From assembly GCA_946902875.1 (NCBI GenBank), contig OX336336.1, positions 28,103,558-28,167,557 on the forward strand: 64,000 bases of DNA, written 5' to 3'. The notes beneath the pieces are model-generated. The model did no database searches. It saw nothing but the letters and a program-made list of their open reading frames with translations, and was not told the DNA's origin. Source of the DNA: Nematopogon swammerdamellus. Taxonomy: Eukaryota; Arthropoda; Insecta; Lepidoptera; Adelidae. A program made the position numbers and the translations under genes. Positions within the stretch are counted from its first letter, which is position 1. Every line of letters begins with the position of its first letter. Shown here in pieces: positions 37,001 through 44,293 of this stretch.

Positions 37001-40000
37001 AGGTAAAGACCACACACGCCGCCTCGCGACACAATGATGTCATTTACATGCCGTTACCACCTGTCTTCAATTCCGAAGAACAACATAAGTTTCTCATATT
37101 TGAATTTGACAAACAATACAAAGGTCTTTTAGGTATAGACATCTTAAACACTTGCAATATAGACCTAGAAAATAGAGTTTTAAAAACAAAGCATTCTGAA
37201 ATACCTTTATATTTGGATTACCCGCGAAAGGAACTCTCAGTCGAACCTAACTGTGAAAAAATGGTTATCATAACGTCCAATTATACAGATGGCACATGCA
37301 TTCACAACGGGCGCACACGGAAGAAAGGACTCATCCGACCAAAAGGAATTGTGGTAGTCAAAAAGGGTAGATTCCACATGTTGCTACCCAATAACACTTG
37401 CGAAAAAAGAACCATAAATAATGACACCCCCGTACATCTCACACCATATAGTGCCACCCCTAACACGACCCGACTGTATAAAATGACCGCTTCAATGGAT
37501 GTAGACATAGAACAAACTGACGCAGGTATCCACCCAATCCAAGAAACAATTAAATCAATAAAAATATTTCCAATCCCAAAAACACCAAAAGAAGTAAAAT
37601 CATTCCTGGGATTAATAGAATATTACCGTAAATTCATTAAATATTTTGACGAATTAACCAATCCTATGAAAACATATTTGAAAAAACATGCAAAAGTTCT
37701 ACGTACCCCCGAATTTGTAAAAACTTTTGAAATCTGTAAACATATCTTAACAAATTCACCAATGTTACAATGATTTGAAAAACCCTTTTATTTTAAATGC
37801 ATTAGACGTAGCCCTGGGAGCTCCCTTCCCTTCTCAAGGCACTGTTGGCTCAAGTAAGCCAGTAATATATGCCGCATGCACTCTCTCCGAAACAGAACAA
37901 ACATAGAATAAGTTAGTTCAAATCATAATTCAAACTTGGAAAATTTGACTTTGGGAAACTGTCTATAAAATGGTAGACAAAACAGCCAGGAGCCCCAACA
38001 CTGAACCGGAATTTAAAGGACCATATAAAATAATTCGTTTACACCCCAATAACATATCCGAGATAATTGTAAAACACCACAACGCTAAATACGCCATACG
38101 AGTACACAATCGAAATTCCGCGAAGTATTCGCATCAGTGAAAAATCAAGAAATAAAATACGCAGAATCGTACAATGCGAACACCTTATTACCGACAACAG
38201 ATAAGCTATATGTTATTTAGCGCTACAAATAAATTACAATACCTTTCACCTGTATTAACCCGATTTCGCAGAGGCTTAATAAACGGCCTGGGAACTGTTA
38301 TAAAAACAATTACGGGAAACTTAGATCAGTCAGACGCAAAAAAAAGATTAATAAACAAATAAACAACCTGTACGCTCAAGTAAATAACATTAACCTCAAT
38401 GGAAAGGAAAACATTAGGTTAGCAAAAAGTGCTATCAATGAATTCGAGATTCTGCTGAGTGTAGTAAAACCAGCAGTCAATTAAAGAGGAATTAGAACAA
38501 CAGTTAAAAATAGTTAATACATTAGATTATAGCTTACATTTCCTGAATTCTTATACGCAAATAAAAACTAGCTTAATTATTATGCACGAAAAAATATTAG
38601 TTTTAGAAAGTGCAGTAACATTCGCACAAATAGGTAATTTGCACCCTAGTATAATTGCACCAAATAATCTTCTTAAAGAATTAGTTAAAATAAATACAGA
38701 TCAGTTTACTAGACAAATGTACGAACCGATAATAGAAAATATACACTTGATTGAAAAATCTATAGAAATCAAAGCCTATAGCAGTAGTCATACTCTGACC
38801 TTCATACTAGAAATTCGTCTAATAGACCGCCTGCAGTATGATCTACTTCATCTCTATTCCATCCCAAACCAAAACAACATTGTCATAATCCCACACTCCA
38901 AATACCTTGTCCTGGAAAGTGCTGAGTTCGCACATCGAGAAGAACCCTGCAAAGCACTCACCGACGACGATCAGCTGTGTAAGCACCTAGACTTACTACC
39001 TACTCAGCAGAATGGCGATTGCGTCATACAACTCATCAGTCACCGGACACCTACCAACTGTACGAGCGCAGCGTTCTACATGGAACTCGATCAAGGTCAC
39101 ATCGAGCAGACACGAGATAACAGCTGGCTAGTGGTCCTACCGCACTAGGAAATTATGAAATCTACATGTGGACGAGATATAACGTATCATCGGATCAAAC
39201 CTTATAACCCTCGCGAAAGATTGTCAGATAGAACTTCTGGGAAAAACGCTGAGAACACACAGCAAGGAAATCTTCATCAACGAGTACATTCCGTTACCTA
39301 AACAACATATTATAACGACAAACACTACGCGTAAAATACACATCGACATTGAAAACATCCAGTTCGACCGCCTCCACCAGATACAATCTCAATGGAATGA
39401 GATACCTCAATCAAACATAATAGAAACCCCCGACTTTAACATAACCACAAACATTAGCTGGTACACCCTAACCCTGTACGCTATCGGAATATTAGCCGCC
39501 GCCTACATACTCTTCCAAAGATTCAAACCAAAATATCAAACAAGGACACAGAAGAAAGAAGACACCGACGGAGTCAACACATTGAATGCACACCCAGCTT
39601 CAGTCCTTAATGTCATTCAATAAATCTACAAACAGCACACCCACTGCAACAACTTCAAGAACCGAGGACTTCAAAGGACCGAGGACGATCCTGAAAGTAT
39701 CCCTACGACGACGTCTCCAGCCTACTTTCATCTTAAGGAGGGAGGAGTTATGTGCCCAGCAGCGGGCGATTCCCGCTGACGATGCAGACGACTTCCGAGG
39801 ACAGCACCTCGGCCGACCGCCTGCATTGTTCTCTTCGCTGAAGACTCAGATATATTTCATTTAGTCTGTAAGCTATCGCCGACCTGAATACAACTTTGTA
39901 ATTACTTCTAATTAATTAAATACTTTTTTAAAAGTAACTAACCGGTGTCGACTACATAATTCGTGCATACCTACACCTGCTGCTTCACCGTTCGGAACCG

Positions 40001-43000
40001 GTGTATAACTGTAGGTCCCTTCCCTTGCCCCTTACTAGGTGGTAGGCTCAAATTGTAGCCGACTGGGTTGCTACCACCGTACTGGATGTAAGATGGCCGC
40101 ATCGCAGCCTCGGCTGTGTTCTCCTCTAGTTCAGTATAGCCAGCAATCCAGGGATGTCTCCGGTATGGCGCAAACCTTCACGGAGGTGATATTGGTTGGT
40201 CGGAGCATGCGCTTTGGCCCCTCCGACTCAGCCATCCATACCGGTTAACATAAAAAAAATGCTCACGAAGTTGCGAAGAATATAACGTTGTGTTTTGGTT
40301 TTCAGCATACAAATAAAGGACTTTCGCATAGTGGGCACAGCACAGTTGTTGCCCTCCATTGGTAATGGGTCTCTGGATCTGCAGATAAAGAGCTGCCATC
40401 TCACGCTGCACGTCGGAGGCTGGAAGGTGAGCACATGTTCTTCGTTATCTATAATTTAGTCTTATCACGTCAAAATTTATGATCACGTCTAAATTTATCA
40501 CCACGTCAAAATTTTTCATCGCGTCTAAATTTATCATCCCGTCTAATGTATCTTCACGTCTAAATGTATTATCAAGTCCATATATATCATATGTCCAAAC
40601 TTATTATAAAGTCTTAATGTATCATCGCGTCTAAATTAATCATCACGTCAAATTTTTTTTACGAAACCTGACTTGGATGTCTTCCACGCGTGTCATACAA
40701 GTGATTTTTACCCGACTCAGCGAACAAAAAAGGAAGTTAATGTTTTTCACACTTATGTGTGGTATAAGATCTAGTTGGCCAAGGTGCAAAGATGTAAGTA
40801 AGCAAATGGAGTAGCCAACCATCCAAGGAACCATAAAAAATATGCACATACTCGTAGATATATACTAGGTATATATGTATATTTACAAAAATATATACAC
40901 AGCATTTTAATGTTTGATAATAATGAGATAAAAGAGACGAATGAATATCGACCCTATTACTATTGTTTTTACAGTCCAATATCGAAAATCTGCTCGGCGA
41001 AGGGCCGACGAGTCGCTTCTTCAACCAGGTGCTGGGTAACGTGGTACCGGATCTTGTGGAGCAATATGAAGTAAGTGTTCTTTATTGAGTTTAGTAATTT
41101 AGTATCGAGCTATGGCGCGATTCCAGGACGTGTTTTGATATTTTTGCATACGACCGAATGTCCATGTGCATCTTTAGACACCTTATGTGGCTTAGGTGGC
41201 TCGGATCCACATGTAGCGCTTTAAATAAAAAAAATAATGGAAAAAACTAACTTTTTTTACATTTCGTTGTGCACAAGTAACGTGCTTAATTAAATATTTG
41301 TATGGGATTGGATGAATGAGAAGAGCGGAAGACCGCGGTGTGGTGGCGTGCCTTTGGAGAGGTCTATGTCCAGCAGTGGACCGATACAGGCTGATGATGA
41401 TGATGACGATGATGATGAAAATTTTAATCCAATAAACATACTCGTAGCTTTCAAGGATGCGAATTCCATTGGTGAATTCCATTGGAGCAAGAATGGTTCA
41501 ATTGTATTAAAATAATAAATTAAACCTAATGCAGTTTCCTTACATAAAATAAAATCCAACGTCTGCTTTCTGTCTGTGTGAGTGTCTGTCTGTCCGCTTA
41601 TAACTCGAGAACCACTGAACCGATTTTAATAAAACAAAATTCTACGGATAGCTTGATTCTTCCCATCAACTATAGGCTACTTACTATCACGCTTAATAGC
41701 TTATGAGGTTAGCAGTGAAGTGAAATATGAGAGCGGGCGGAGCCGCGGGCACAGCTTGTCATTTATAAAACTACTACCTGTTGCCCTCGGCTTCGCTCGC
41801 GTGAAATTCGTATTTAAAAAGAAGAAAGTAAGTACTTAAGCCCGCTACCTGTACCTTTGTTTCTGTGCGCGGAACAATTCGATTTGTATGAGAGCCACAT
41901 CTTAACGTAACCGTAACTGAATCGTATTTAGTATATCCTGTGTCTCGTATAGGTAAATGTGCTTGTACTAAGTTTCATCAAATTCAGATGATCGGTTTAT
42001 GAGTTATGGAGGAACATAAATACATACATACAGAAAAGATTTCTAAAAATCATCAATTTAGTTTTAGTATCATACATAGAGTCTACAAACGCAATATCTC
42101 ATAAAATAAAGTAACTTACCCTATCACCATCCCCTAGAGTTTCATTATTAGTATTGATTGATATTGATTTTAATTGTTATTTAGAAACAATACGTAGGCG
42201 TATGGTTTCATCATCATCATCATCATCAGCCTGTATCGGTCCACTGCTGGACATAGGCCTCTCCCAAGGCACGCCACCACACGCGGTCTTCCGCTCTTCT
42301 CATCCATCCACTCCCGGCTACCTTTTTTAGGTCATCTGTCCACCTAGCCGGGGGGCGTCCCACGCTAAAATAAAAAAATATATATAATACACTTTGGATA
42401 ATTGTTACAAATAGTCTAACACCTCTCATCTTGGCACGGTACTTCCACCGAGTCATGGTGGGGTCTTCGTGCCTTACTTGCGACTTGATCGATAGAATCT
42501 TTTTTTTTTATGTAATCCGGTATGGGTGGCTGAGTCGGAGGGGCCTAAGCGCATGCTCCGACCAGCCAATATCACCTCCGAGAAGGTAGGTGCCATACCG
42601 GAGACTTCCCTGGATTGCTGGCTATACTGGACTAGAGGAGAACACAACCGAAGCTGCTATGCGGCCATCTTACACCCAGTACGGGGTACCAACCCAGTCG
42701 GCTGCAATTTGAGCCTACCACCTAGTAAGGGGCAAGGGAATCTTGTTCGAATACTTTGCGAAACGTGGTGGTCGGTGTTGTAATTTACCAGAGTTCTTGC
42801 AGCACAACACCGATTACTCTCCTACCCCGATTGTCGGGATTCAGCGTGTGTGATATGTATGTATGTAAAATAGGCTGAAGAAAAATGCCTATATCCTTAT
42901 TCGCCTTTTTAAAACCGGATCTGCAGATCTATCCTCTACAGAGGTACATTTCTGAACGGTCTCTCTGTATTAAACCCATGTATTTTTCTCCAAGTACACT

Positions 43001-43840
43001 CTCGGGTCGTTCAAGAGGAGGGTGAACATGCCGCTGACGGTACAGCATTTTTGCTTCTAGGGCTCTCACATTTCATAATTTATTTATTTATTTATTTATT
43101 TATTATAGAATCAACATCTTTACAGTTTCCATCAATTAAGTAGTATAAACTTGTACAATATTAAAGACAATAACAGATTCAAGCAATATTGATATATCAT
43201 CATCAATACTATACTATACTATATACTTATACTATACTACTAATAATAAATCTGTAAGGGATGGTCATGGAGTAAGTTGCTTTGTTTTTTGAGATATTGC
43301 GTTTGCAGACTCTGTGTATGATACTAAAACTAAATTTACGATTTTTAGAAATCATTTCTGTATGTATGTATGTTCCACCATAACTCTTAAACCGATGATC
43401 AGATTTCGATGAAACTTAGTACAAGCACATTTTACAATACGGGACACAGGATAGGCTAAATAAAATTTAGTTCCGTTTACGCTAAGATGTGGCTCTCATA
43501 TAAACCGAGTTGTTTCGCGCGCCGAAATAAAGGTACGGTAGCGTGCTTACTTACTTTCTTCTTTTCAAATACGAATTTCATGCGAGCGAAGCCGCGGGAA
43601 AAAGCTAGTATATGATAAAAACGGAGAACATTTGAATTGCATTGCAAGAAAGATAAATAATTGTAATGGTAGATAGGCGGTGAAAAATAACACTAAGCAA
43701 TGCGTAGATATCTTAAACATTAAGCAAGTTCACAATTCGTTTGATGTTAATAATTTATTATAAATTTTTTTTTTCAGGAGGATATTTCGAAGTTCCTGAA
43801 CGAGATCTTCATGGAGCTAACTGAGATATATGGTCATTAA
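18998..43840 (+). CDS. Seven-exon gene, secreted TULIP-like lipid-binding protein (237 aa)
   Basis: Coding exons: 18998-19094, 30626-30770, 31199-31329, 31994-32054, 40306-40426, 40975-41070, 43778-43840. All introns are GT-AG, phases agree, and the sum is 714 nt ending in TAA. Residues 1-18 form a signal peptide (KATIVWCLLVLGGG...LA), so the protein is probably secreted. The mature part has an N-terminal helix-like stretch, an LDPF motif, alternating hydrophobic strands (HLIIRDLVVTNLSTFVVDNL), a GNG turn and a C-terminal amphipathic tail. Length and pattern fit the tubular lipid-binding superfamily: group 7 allergen-like or takeout/JHBP-like. The only mature cysteine I see is in KSCHL, so the N-terminal disulfide usual in takeout/JHBP is absent; this favours the group 7 type. 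Ligand unknown. Introns 1 (11.5 kb) and 4 (8.3 kb) are swollen by transposons. Exon structure sure; family moderately sure. Confidence 0.85.
19462..19572 (-). mobile_element. SINE-A tail fragment
   Basis: Poly(T) and about 100 bp of tail, 5'-truncated, in gene 1 intron 1. Confidence 0.75.
20137..20336 (-). mobile_element. SINE-B head and core fragment
   Basis: The reverse complement shows GTTAAGCAACG, GGTCAGTACTTGGATGGGTG and the B box. The best-preserved 5S similarity is here and at 62383-62745. Confidence 0.8.
20408..21220 (-). repeat. Repeat P split by the Harbinger-like MITE
   Basis: Parts 20408-20525 and 21036-21220 join at gaaccgtaataggtag when the MITE and one TAA are removed. Confidence 0.75.
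20526..21032. mobile_element. Harbinger-like MITE, TSD TAA
   Basis: Ends GGTCCGGGCTATATGATGC and, inverted, GGCCCGGGCTATACGATGC. TAA is duplicated at 20523-20525 and 21033-21035. The insertion splits repeat P (gaaccg-TAA-taggtag), whose uninterrupted form occurs at 54400, so the excision product is known exactly. 507 bp, no transposase. Confidence 0.82.
21221..22229. other. Intron 1 of gene 1, unassigned
   Basis: No ORF or repeat partner in the window; a GC-richer patch at 21540-21700. Confidence 0.4.
22230..22562. repeat. About 119-bp tandem repeat, three copies
   Basis: Each unit starts with gatgatggagccggaaggaa, and includes cataggaactcctaaac and gggctcgttgga. A single related unit lies at 61415-61500. 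Confidence 0.88.
22598..22990 (+). mobile_element. SINE-A, complete copy
   Basis: About 390 bp. A box TGGCCGAGTGG at 22604-22614 and B box GGTTCGAATCC at 22648-22658 are perfect consensus pol III boxes. Then come a linker, a core with CTTACTAGGTGGTAGG and TTGGTACCACCG, the LINE-like tail, and poly(A). tRNA-derived; non-autonomous. Confidence 0.85.
23050..23180. other. GC-rich block
   Basis: About 130 bp dominated by GCGGCG-type sequence in AT-rich surroundings. Open on both strands because of its composition; no protein homology recognised. Confidence 0.5.
23522..23892. mobile_element. MITE with about 38-bp inverted ends
   Basis: CTTTCAAAAT-AGTTAATAGTACGC and a G-run on the left; the inverted copy with a C-run on the right. 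Interior AT-rich. TSD not evident. Confidence 0.75.
24104..24835. mobile_element. TA-site MITE with 28-bp inverted ends and inner palindrome
   Basis: CAGGGTGGCCCAGTTATAGT at both ends, inverted, flanked by TA. Inner arms near 24540-24620 and 24725-24810 are a second inverted repeat (caaatgatgtta...). Tc1/mariner-type judged from the TA target. Confidence 0.82.
24840..28270. other. Intron 1 of gene 1, mostly unique AT-rich sequence
   Basis: Contains a short (AATAG)n end near 25150, two related blocks with gatccacgactactcatcc (26677 and 26915), and a small hairpin at 27588-27645. No coding evidence. Confidence 0.4.
28661..28757 (-). repeat. Repeat P, start only
   Basis: Complement of the first 95 bp, ending acttggccggttttttt. 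Confidence 0.7.
28830..29462 (+). repeat. Repeat H
   Basis: Starts near cactccgggagtgccggcag, contains the duplicated aaaaaaagtgccaag-gccgctaaag, a (GACA)n run and ends ttttcgtcgggggttaaaaa. Inverted remnants at 61660-61815. Confidence 0.6.
29624..30021. mobile_element. Foldback MITE
   Basis: Two arms of about 185 bp are near-perfect inverted copies, centred near 29820. Outer ends read gattttaaccggtgtgaagt and its complement. No ORF of substance. Confidence 0.85.
30120..30312 (+). mobile_element. LINE 3' tail with AATAAAG repeats
   Basis: Contains gcgaagtttcttgccggctc, also seen near 34041 in the Jockey fragment, and ends in repeated aataaagaataaaga. Dead fragment in gene 1 intron 1. Confidence 0.6.
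30626..30770 (+). CDS. Gene 1 exon 2
   Basis: 145 nt between acceptor TGTGCAG and donor GTGAGT. Encodes an acidic, leucine-rich helix and the LDPF motif. Same length as paralogue exon 52478-52622. Confidence 0.88.
30885..31092 (+). repeat. Repeat J in gene 1 intron 2
   Basis: Second copy of 1600-1885, absent from gene 2 intron 2, hence inserted after the gene duplication or lost from gene 2. Confidence 0.65.
31199..31329 (+). CDS. Gene 1 exon 3
   Basis: 131 nt between acceptor TTACAG and donor GTAAAT. Encodes beta-rich sequence ending in KIPILEILA. Strongly conserved with 54161-54291. Confidence 0.9.
31497..31877 (+). mobile_element. Helitron-like, gene 1 intron 3
   Basis: TCATCAATACT start, body shared with 43199-43609, end gcgaagccgcgggaaaaag. 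A matching start lies at the corresponding point of gene 2 intron 3 (57339). Confidence 0.6.
31994..32054 (+). CDS. Gene 1 exon 4
   Basis: 61 nt after ATTTCAG, before GTAAGA. Encodes ENYDLWVRTDGLLATGNGPA. No paralogous exon 4 is found downstream in the window. Confidence 0.85.
32204..33489 (+). mobile_element. Mariner element, near full length, inactive
   Basis: Imperfect inverted ends share GGTCCTTACATATRAAATTG; both sides are flanked by TA. Length 1286 bp is typical for mariner. It sits in gene 1 intron 4. The transposase is broken (next entry). Confidence 0.88.
32392..33349 (+). pseudogene. Mariner transposase, frameshifted
   Basis: Starts at ATG 32392 (ENLKYRVIYEYEFHRGTSAA, N-terminal helix-turn-helix). 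A shift near 32480 moves it to another frame (QNKPRGRPDSLVDNEEL), and a second near 32810-32828 to a third. DD34D landmarks are all visible: TCDEKW at 32828-32845, LLEDNARPHT near 33105, and YSSDVAPTDYHFF near 33195. Ends at TAA 33347-33349. The catalytic aspartates survive but the reading frame does not, so no active transposase is made. Confidence 0.88.
33629..34390 (+). pseudogene. Jockey-type LINE 3' end, 5'-truncated
   Basis: The frame from 33632 to 33919 encodes LVYKTCIRPVVTYASPAWVH, the post-RT thumb region of Jockey elements, ending FFKGALPTRQPADR. Downstream coding-like sequence in shifted frames (CDYRLWDRYGTP) is followed by a 3' UTR. Too short to function. Confidence 0.75.
34395..35035. 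repeat. AACGTT/AACGTTAG-rich region
   Basis: aacgtta, caaacgtt and caaacgctac recur many times on both strands at the two ends of this block, with a plain AT-rich middle. It could be a diverged TIR element with subterminal motifs; no TSD found. Confidence 0.5.
35348..35563 (+). repeat. 5' LTR
   Basis: 216 bp, AGTTATGTGCCC to ACATAATT. No difference from the 3' LTR was found by eye, implying recent insertion. Confidence 0.92.
35563..35580 (+). promoter_or_regulatory. Primer-binding site (tRNA-Ser type)
   Basis: TGGCGCAGCCGGTAGGAT overlaps the last T of the LTR. From memory it resembles the serine-tRNA PBS of Drosophila gypsy-group elements, with one difference. Confidence 0.7.
36008..36841 (+). 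CDS. Errantivirus Gag (277 aa)
   Basis: Intact frame with a helix-rich capsid-like region (ITNKLSGKALDAIAHEL and RLGDVRSETQLMRQLLGT) and a polar, basic C-terminal third. No CCHC zinc knuckle, as is common in this group. Ends in TAG at 36839-36841; pol continues in the -1 frame. Gag would assemble particles, possibly supporting other copies in trans. Confidence 0.85.
   Translation: MAQEGNYKIVLDMLPAYDGNRRRLNFFIRATERVLSRVNLDPATIACFITNKLSGKALDAIAHELDLDSWDKIKAALQRRLGDVRSETQLMRQLLGTVKRESENSEHFGSKILELMDTLMCIGTHPDKHFYENMAIEQFTIHLEQYISIGVRIGQPKTLMEAMNLATQEEMKAQYARTQRRAYAAAQTPPGSKNKKTQKCTRFPQDPKWVPNKNTSDVTMCSANRPGHNWQPNKLNYQDSQETPDNEEQSSDDIKDYHLTEQKDQNFYQREGSNVIK
36802..36808 (+). promoter_or_regulatory. 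Candidate -1 frameshift site
   Basis: A AAT TTT in the gag reading frame fits the X XXY YYZ slippery pattern. The -1 frame is open from here through the protease motif. A downstream RNA structure was not tested. Confidence 0.6.
36808..38140 (+). pseudogene. Errantivirus pol, large internal deletions
   Basis: The protease motif FLIDTGASHSM lies at about 36905-36937. The sequence then jumps, without the YxDD palm, to the RT thumb/connection motif KEVKSFLGLIEYYRKF (about 37591-37640). After a stop at 37771-37773, an RNase H remnant (ALDVALGA) follows, then an integrase C-terminal remnant (EFKGPYKIIRL, about 38009-38040) up to TGA 38138-38140. Protease survives; polymerase and integrase cores do not. 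Confidence 0.85.
38174..39623 (+). pseudogene. Errantivirus env (baculovirus F-like), broken
   Basis: A furin-like RFRR (38261-38272) is followed by GLINGLG, a hallmark of F-like errantivirus envelope proteins. Only about 30 residues precede the cleavage site, so most of the N-terminal subunit is missing. The frame stops at 38360-38362 and again near 38484, resumes open from 38582 to 39148, stops, and a C-terminal piece carries a hydrophobic membrane segment at about 39459-39520. At least three breaks; no functional envelope. Confidence 0.82.
39746..39961 (+). repeat. 3' LTR
   Basis: 216 bp, same ends and sequence as the 5' LTR. Preceded by the purine tract AAGGAGGGAGG at about 39735-39745, the usual plus-strand primer. 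Confidence 0.92.
40306..40426 (+). CDS. Gene 1 exon 5
   Basis: 121 nt after TTTTCAG, before GTGAGC. Encodes IQIKDFRIVGTAQLLPSIGN and following strands, ending in GGWK. It lies about 50 bp after the 3' end of the SINE that holds the errantivirus. Confidence 0.85.
40458..40662. repeat. Degenerate 18-20-bp minisatellite in intron 5
   Basis: About ten imperfect units of the type atcatcacgtctaaattt. No similarity to the other repeats here. Confidence 0.8.
40975..41070 (+). CDS. Gene 1 exon 6
   Basis: 96 nt after TTTACAG, before GTAAGT, phase 0. Encodes SNIENLLGEGPTSRFFNQVL and continues to VEQYE. Confidence 0.85.
41312..41420 (+). pseudogene. RTE-type LINE 3' end
   Basis: Same end (gaagaccgcggtgtggtggc, cagcagtggaccgatacagg) followed by (GAT)n. 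In gene 1 intron 6. Confidence 0.65.
41560..41757 (+). mobile_element. Helitron-like, short family
   Basis: From aaaatccaacgtctgctttc to ggagccgcgggcacagct; GC hairpin near the end as in non-autonomous Helitrons. Confidence 0.55.
41765..42165 (-). mobile_element. Helitron-like
   Basis: Complement of the family at 43199-43609; starts with ggcttcgctcgcgtgaaatt. Confidence 0.6.
42210..42370 (-). pseudogene. RTE-type LINE C-terminus and GAT-repeat end
   Basis: The frame encodes RPPARWTDDLKKVAGSGWMR and ALGEAYVQQWTDTG, typical of RTE-type ORF ends, then a GAT/ATC trinucleotide run. Confidence 0.7.
42420..42868 (+). repeat. Repeat C, split by SINE-A, ending in (TGTA)n
   Basis: Parts 42420-42500 and 42738-42868; ends tgatatgtatgtatgtaa. 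The short tandem end suggests movement by an RTE-like LINE. Confidence 0.7.
42501..42737 (-). mobile_element. SINE-A, 5'-truncated, with target duplication
   Basis: Flanked by GAATCT at 42495-42500 and 42738-42743. It splits a repeat-C copy (42420-42500 and 42738-42868). Confidence 0.8.
43199..43609 (+). mobile_element. Helitron-like, nearly complete
   Basis: TC-type 5' end with ATACTATA repeats, gtaagggatggtcatggagt, and 3' gcgaagccgcgggaaaaag then CTAG followed by T, which fits Helitron ends. No Rep/helicase ORF. In gene 1 intron 6. Confidence 0.65.
43778..43840 (+). CDS. Gene 1 exon 7 and stop
   Basis: 63 nt including TAA, after a long polypyrimidine tract and CAG. Encodes the amphipathic C-terminus EDISKFLNEIFMELTEIYGH. 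A possible ATTAAA poly(A) signal lies near 43932. Confidence 0.85.
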   Translation, partial: EDISKFLNEIFMELTEIYGH

Positions 43841-43990
43841 TTTTTGAAACATCAATTTTATTAACTTTTTACCAACTTTGTATTATTTTATACATTTATT
43901 TCCACATTTTCTTTATATAATGTTTTTTTAAATTAAAACCTAAAATTAATATAAAAACAAACGGAGTTTCCACCACCGGCGGCGACGGCG
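43841..43990 (+). other. Gene 1 3' UTR containing an antisense LINE tail
   Basis: The AT-rich 3' UTR runs into sequence that is the reverse complement of 28275-28320 (ggtggtggaaactccgttt and following). The same tail ends the LINE fragment at 43964-44275 (-). The gene's terminator region thus seems to overlap transposon sequence. Confidence 0.5.
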
Positions 43991-44275
43991 GGGCGAGCCC
44001 AGGCTACCGATGGTCGGGTCCCAAAGAGAGAAATCTCCGGACTTACGCGCGGTGTCGAGCAGGGCTGCCTTCTGGATCTGGCCCTTGACCCAACCACTCA
44101 GCGAAAGCCTCAGGTGGTCGTCGAGGCTCTTCGCTATCAGCCCATGCGCAGATACGACTATGGATACAACGATCGTCGAGTCGACGACGGGCCACATTTT
44201 GGTAACCTCGTGCTGCAGATCCAGATATTTTAAAATTTTCTCTGCTTCCTTACTGACGAGGTTATCATGCAACGC
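43964..44275 (-). pseudogene. LINE ORF C-terminus, truncated
   Basis: The frame encodes KILKYLDLQHEVTKMW and IVVSAHGLIAKSL, a motif pair found after the RT in many invertebrate non-LTR proteins, possibly the same broad group as the R2-like element at 55148. Ends with an arginine-rich tail and the ggtggtggaaactccg 3' flank. Confidence 0.6.
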
Positions 44276-44293
44276 CTCACTTATTCACACCTC

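Larger units (their letters stand above)
35348..39961 (+). mobile_element. Errantivirus-like (gypsy group) LTR retrotransposon, internally deleted
   Basis: 4.6 kb with two 216-bp LTRs that read as identical, CGTG target duplication (35344-35347 and 39962-39965), a PBS after the 5' LTR, gag, pol pieces, env pieces and a purine tract before the 3' LTR. AGTT...AATT LTR ends, 4-bp TSD and an F-like env are errantivirus hallmarks. pol lacks the RT palm and most of integrase. It lies in gene 1 intron 4, inside SINE-A. Cannot replicate alone. Confidence 0.92.
35238..40258 (+). mobile_element. SINE-A interrupted by the errantivirus
   Basis: The head is at 35238-35347 (A and B boxes present), the body and tail at 39966-40258. 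The CGTG at the junction is duplicated on both sides of the retrovirus-like insert. Confidence 0.85.
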
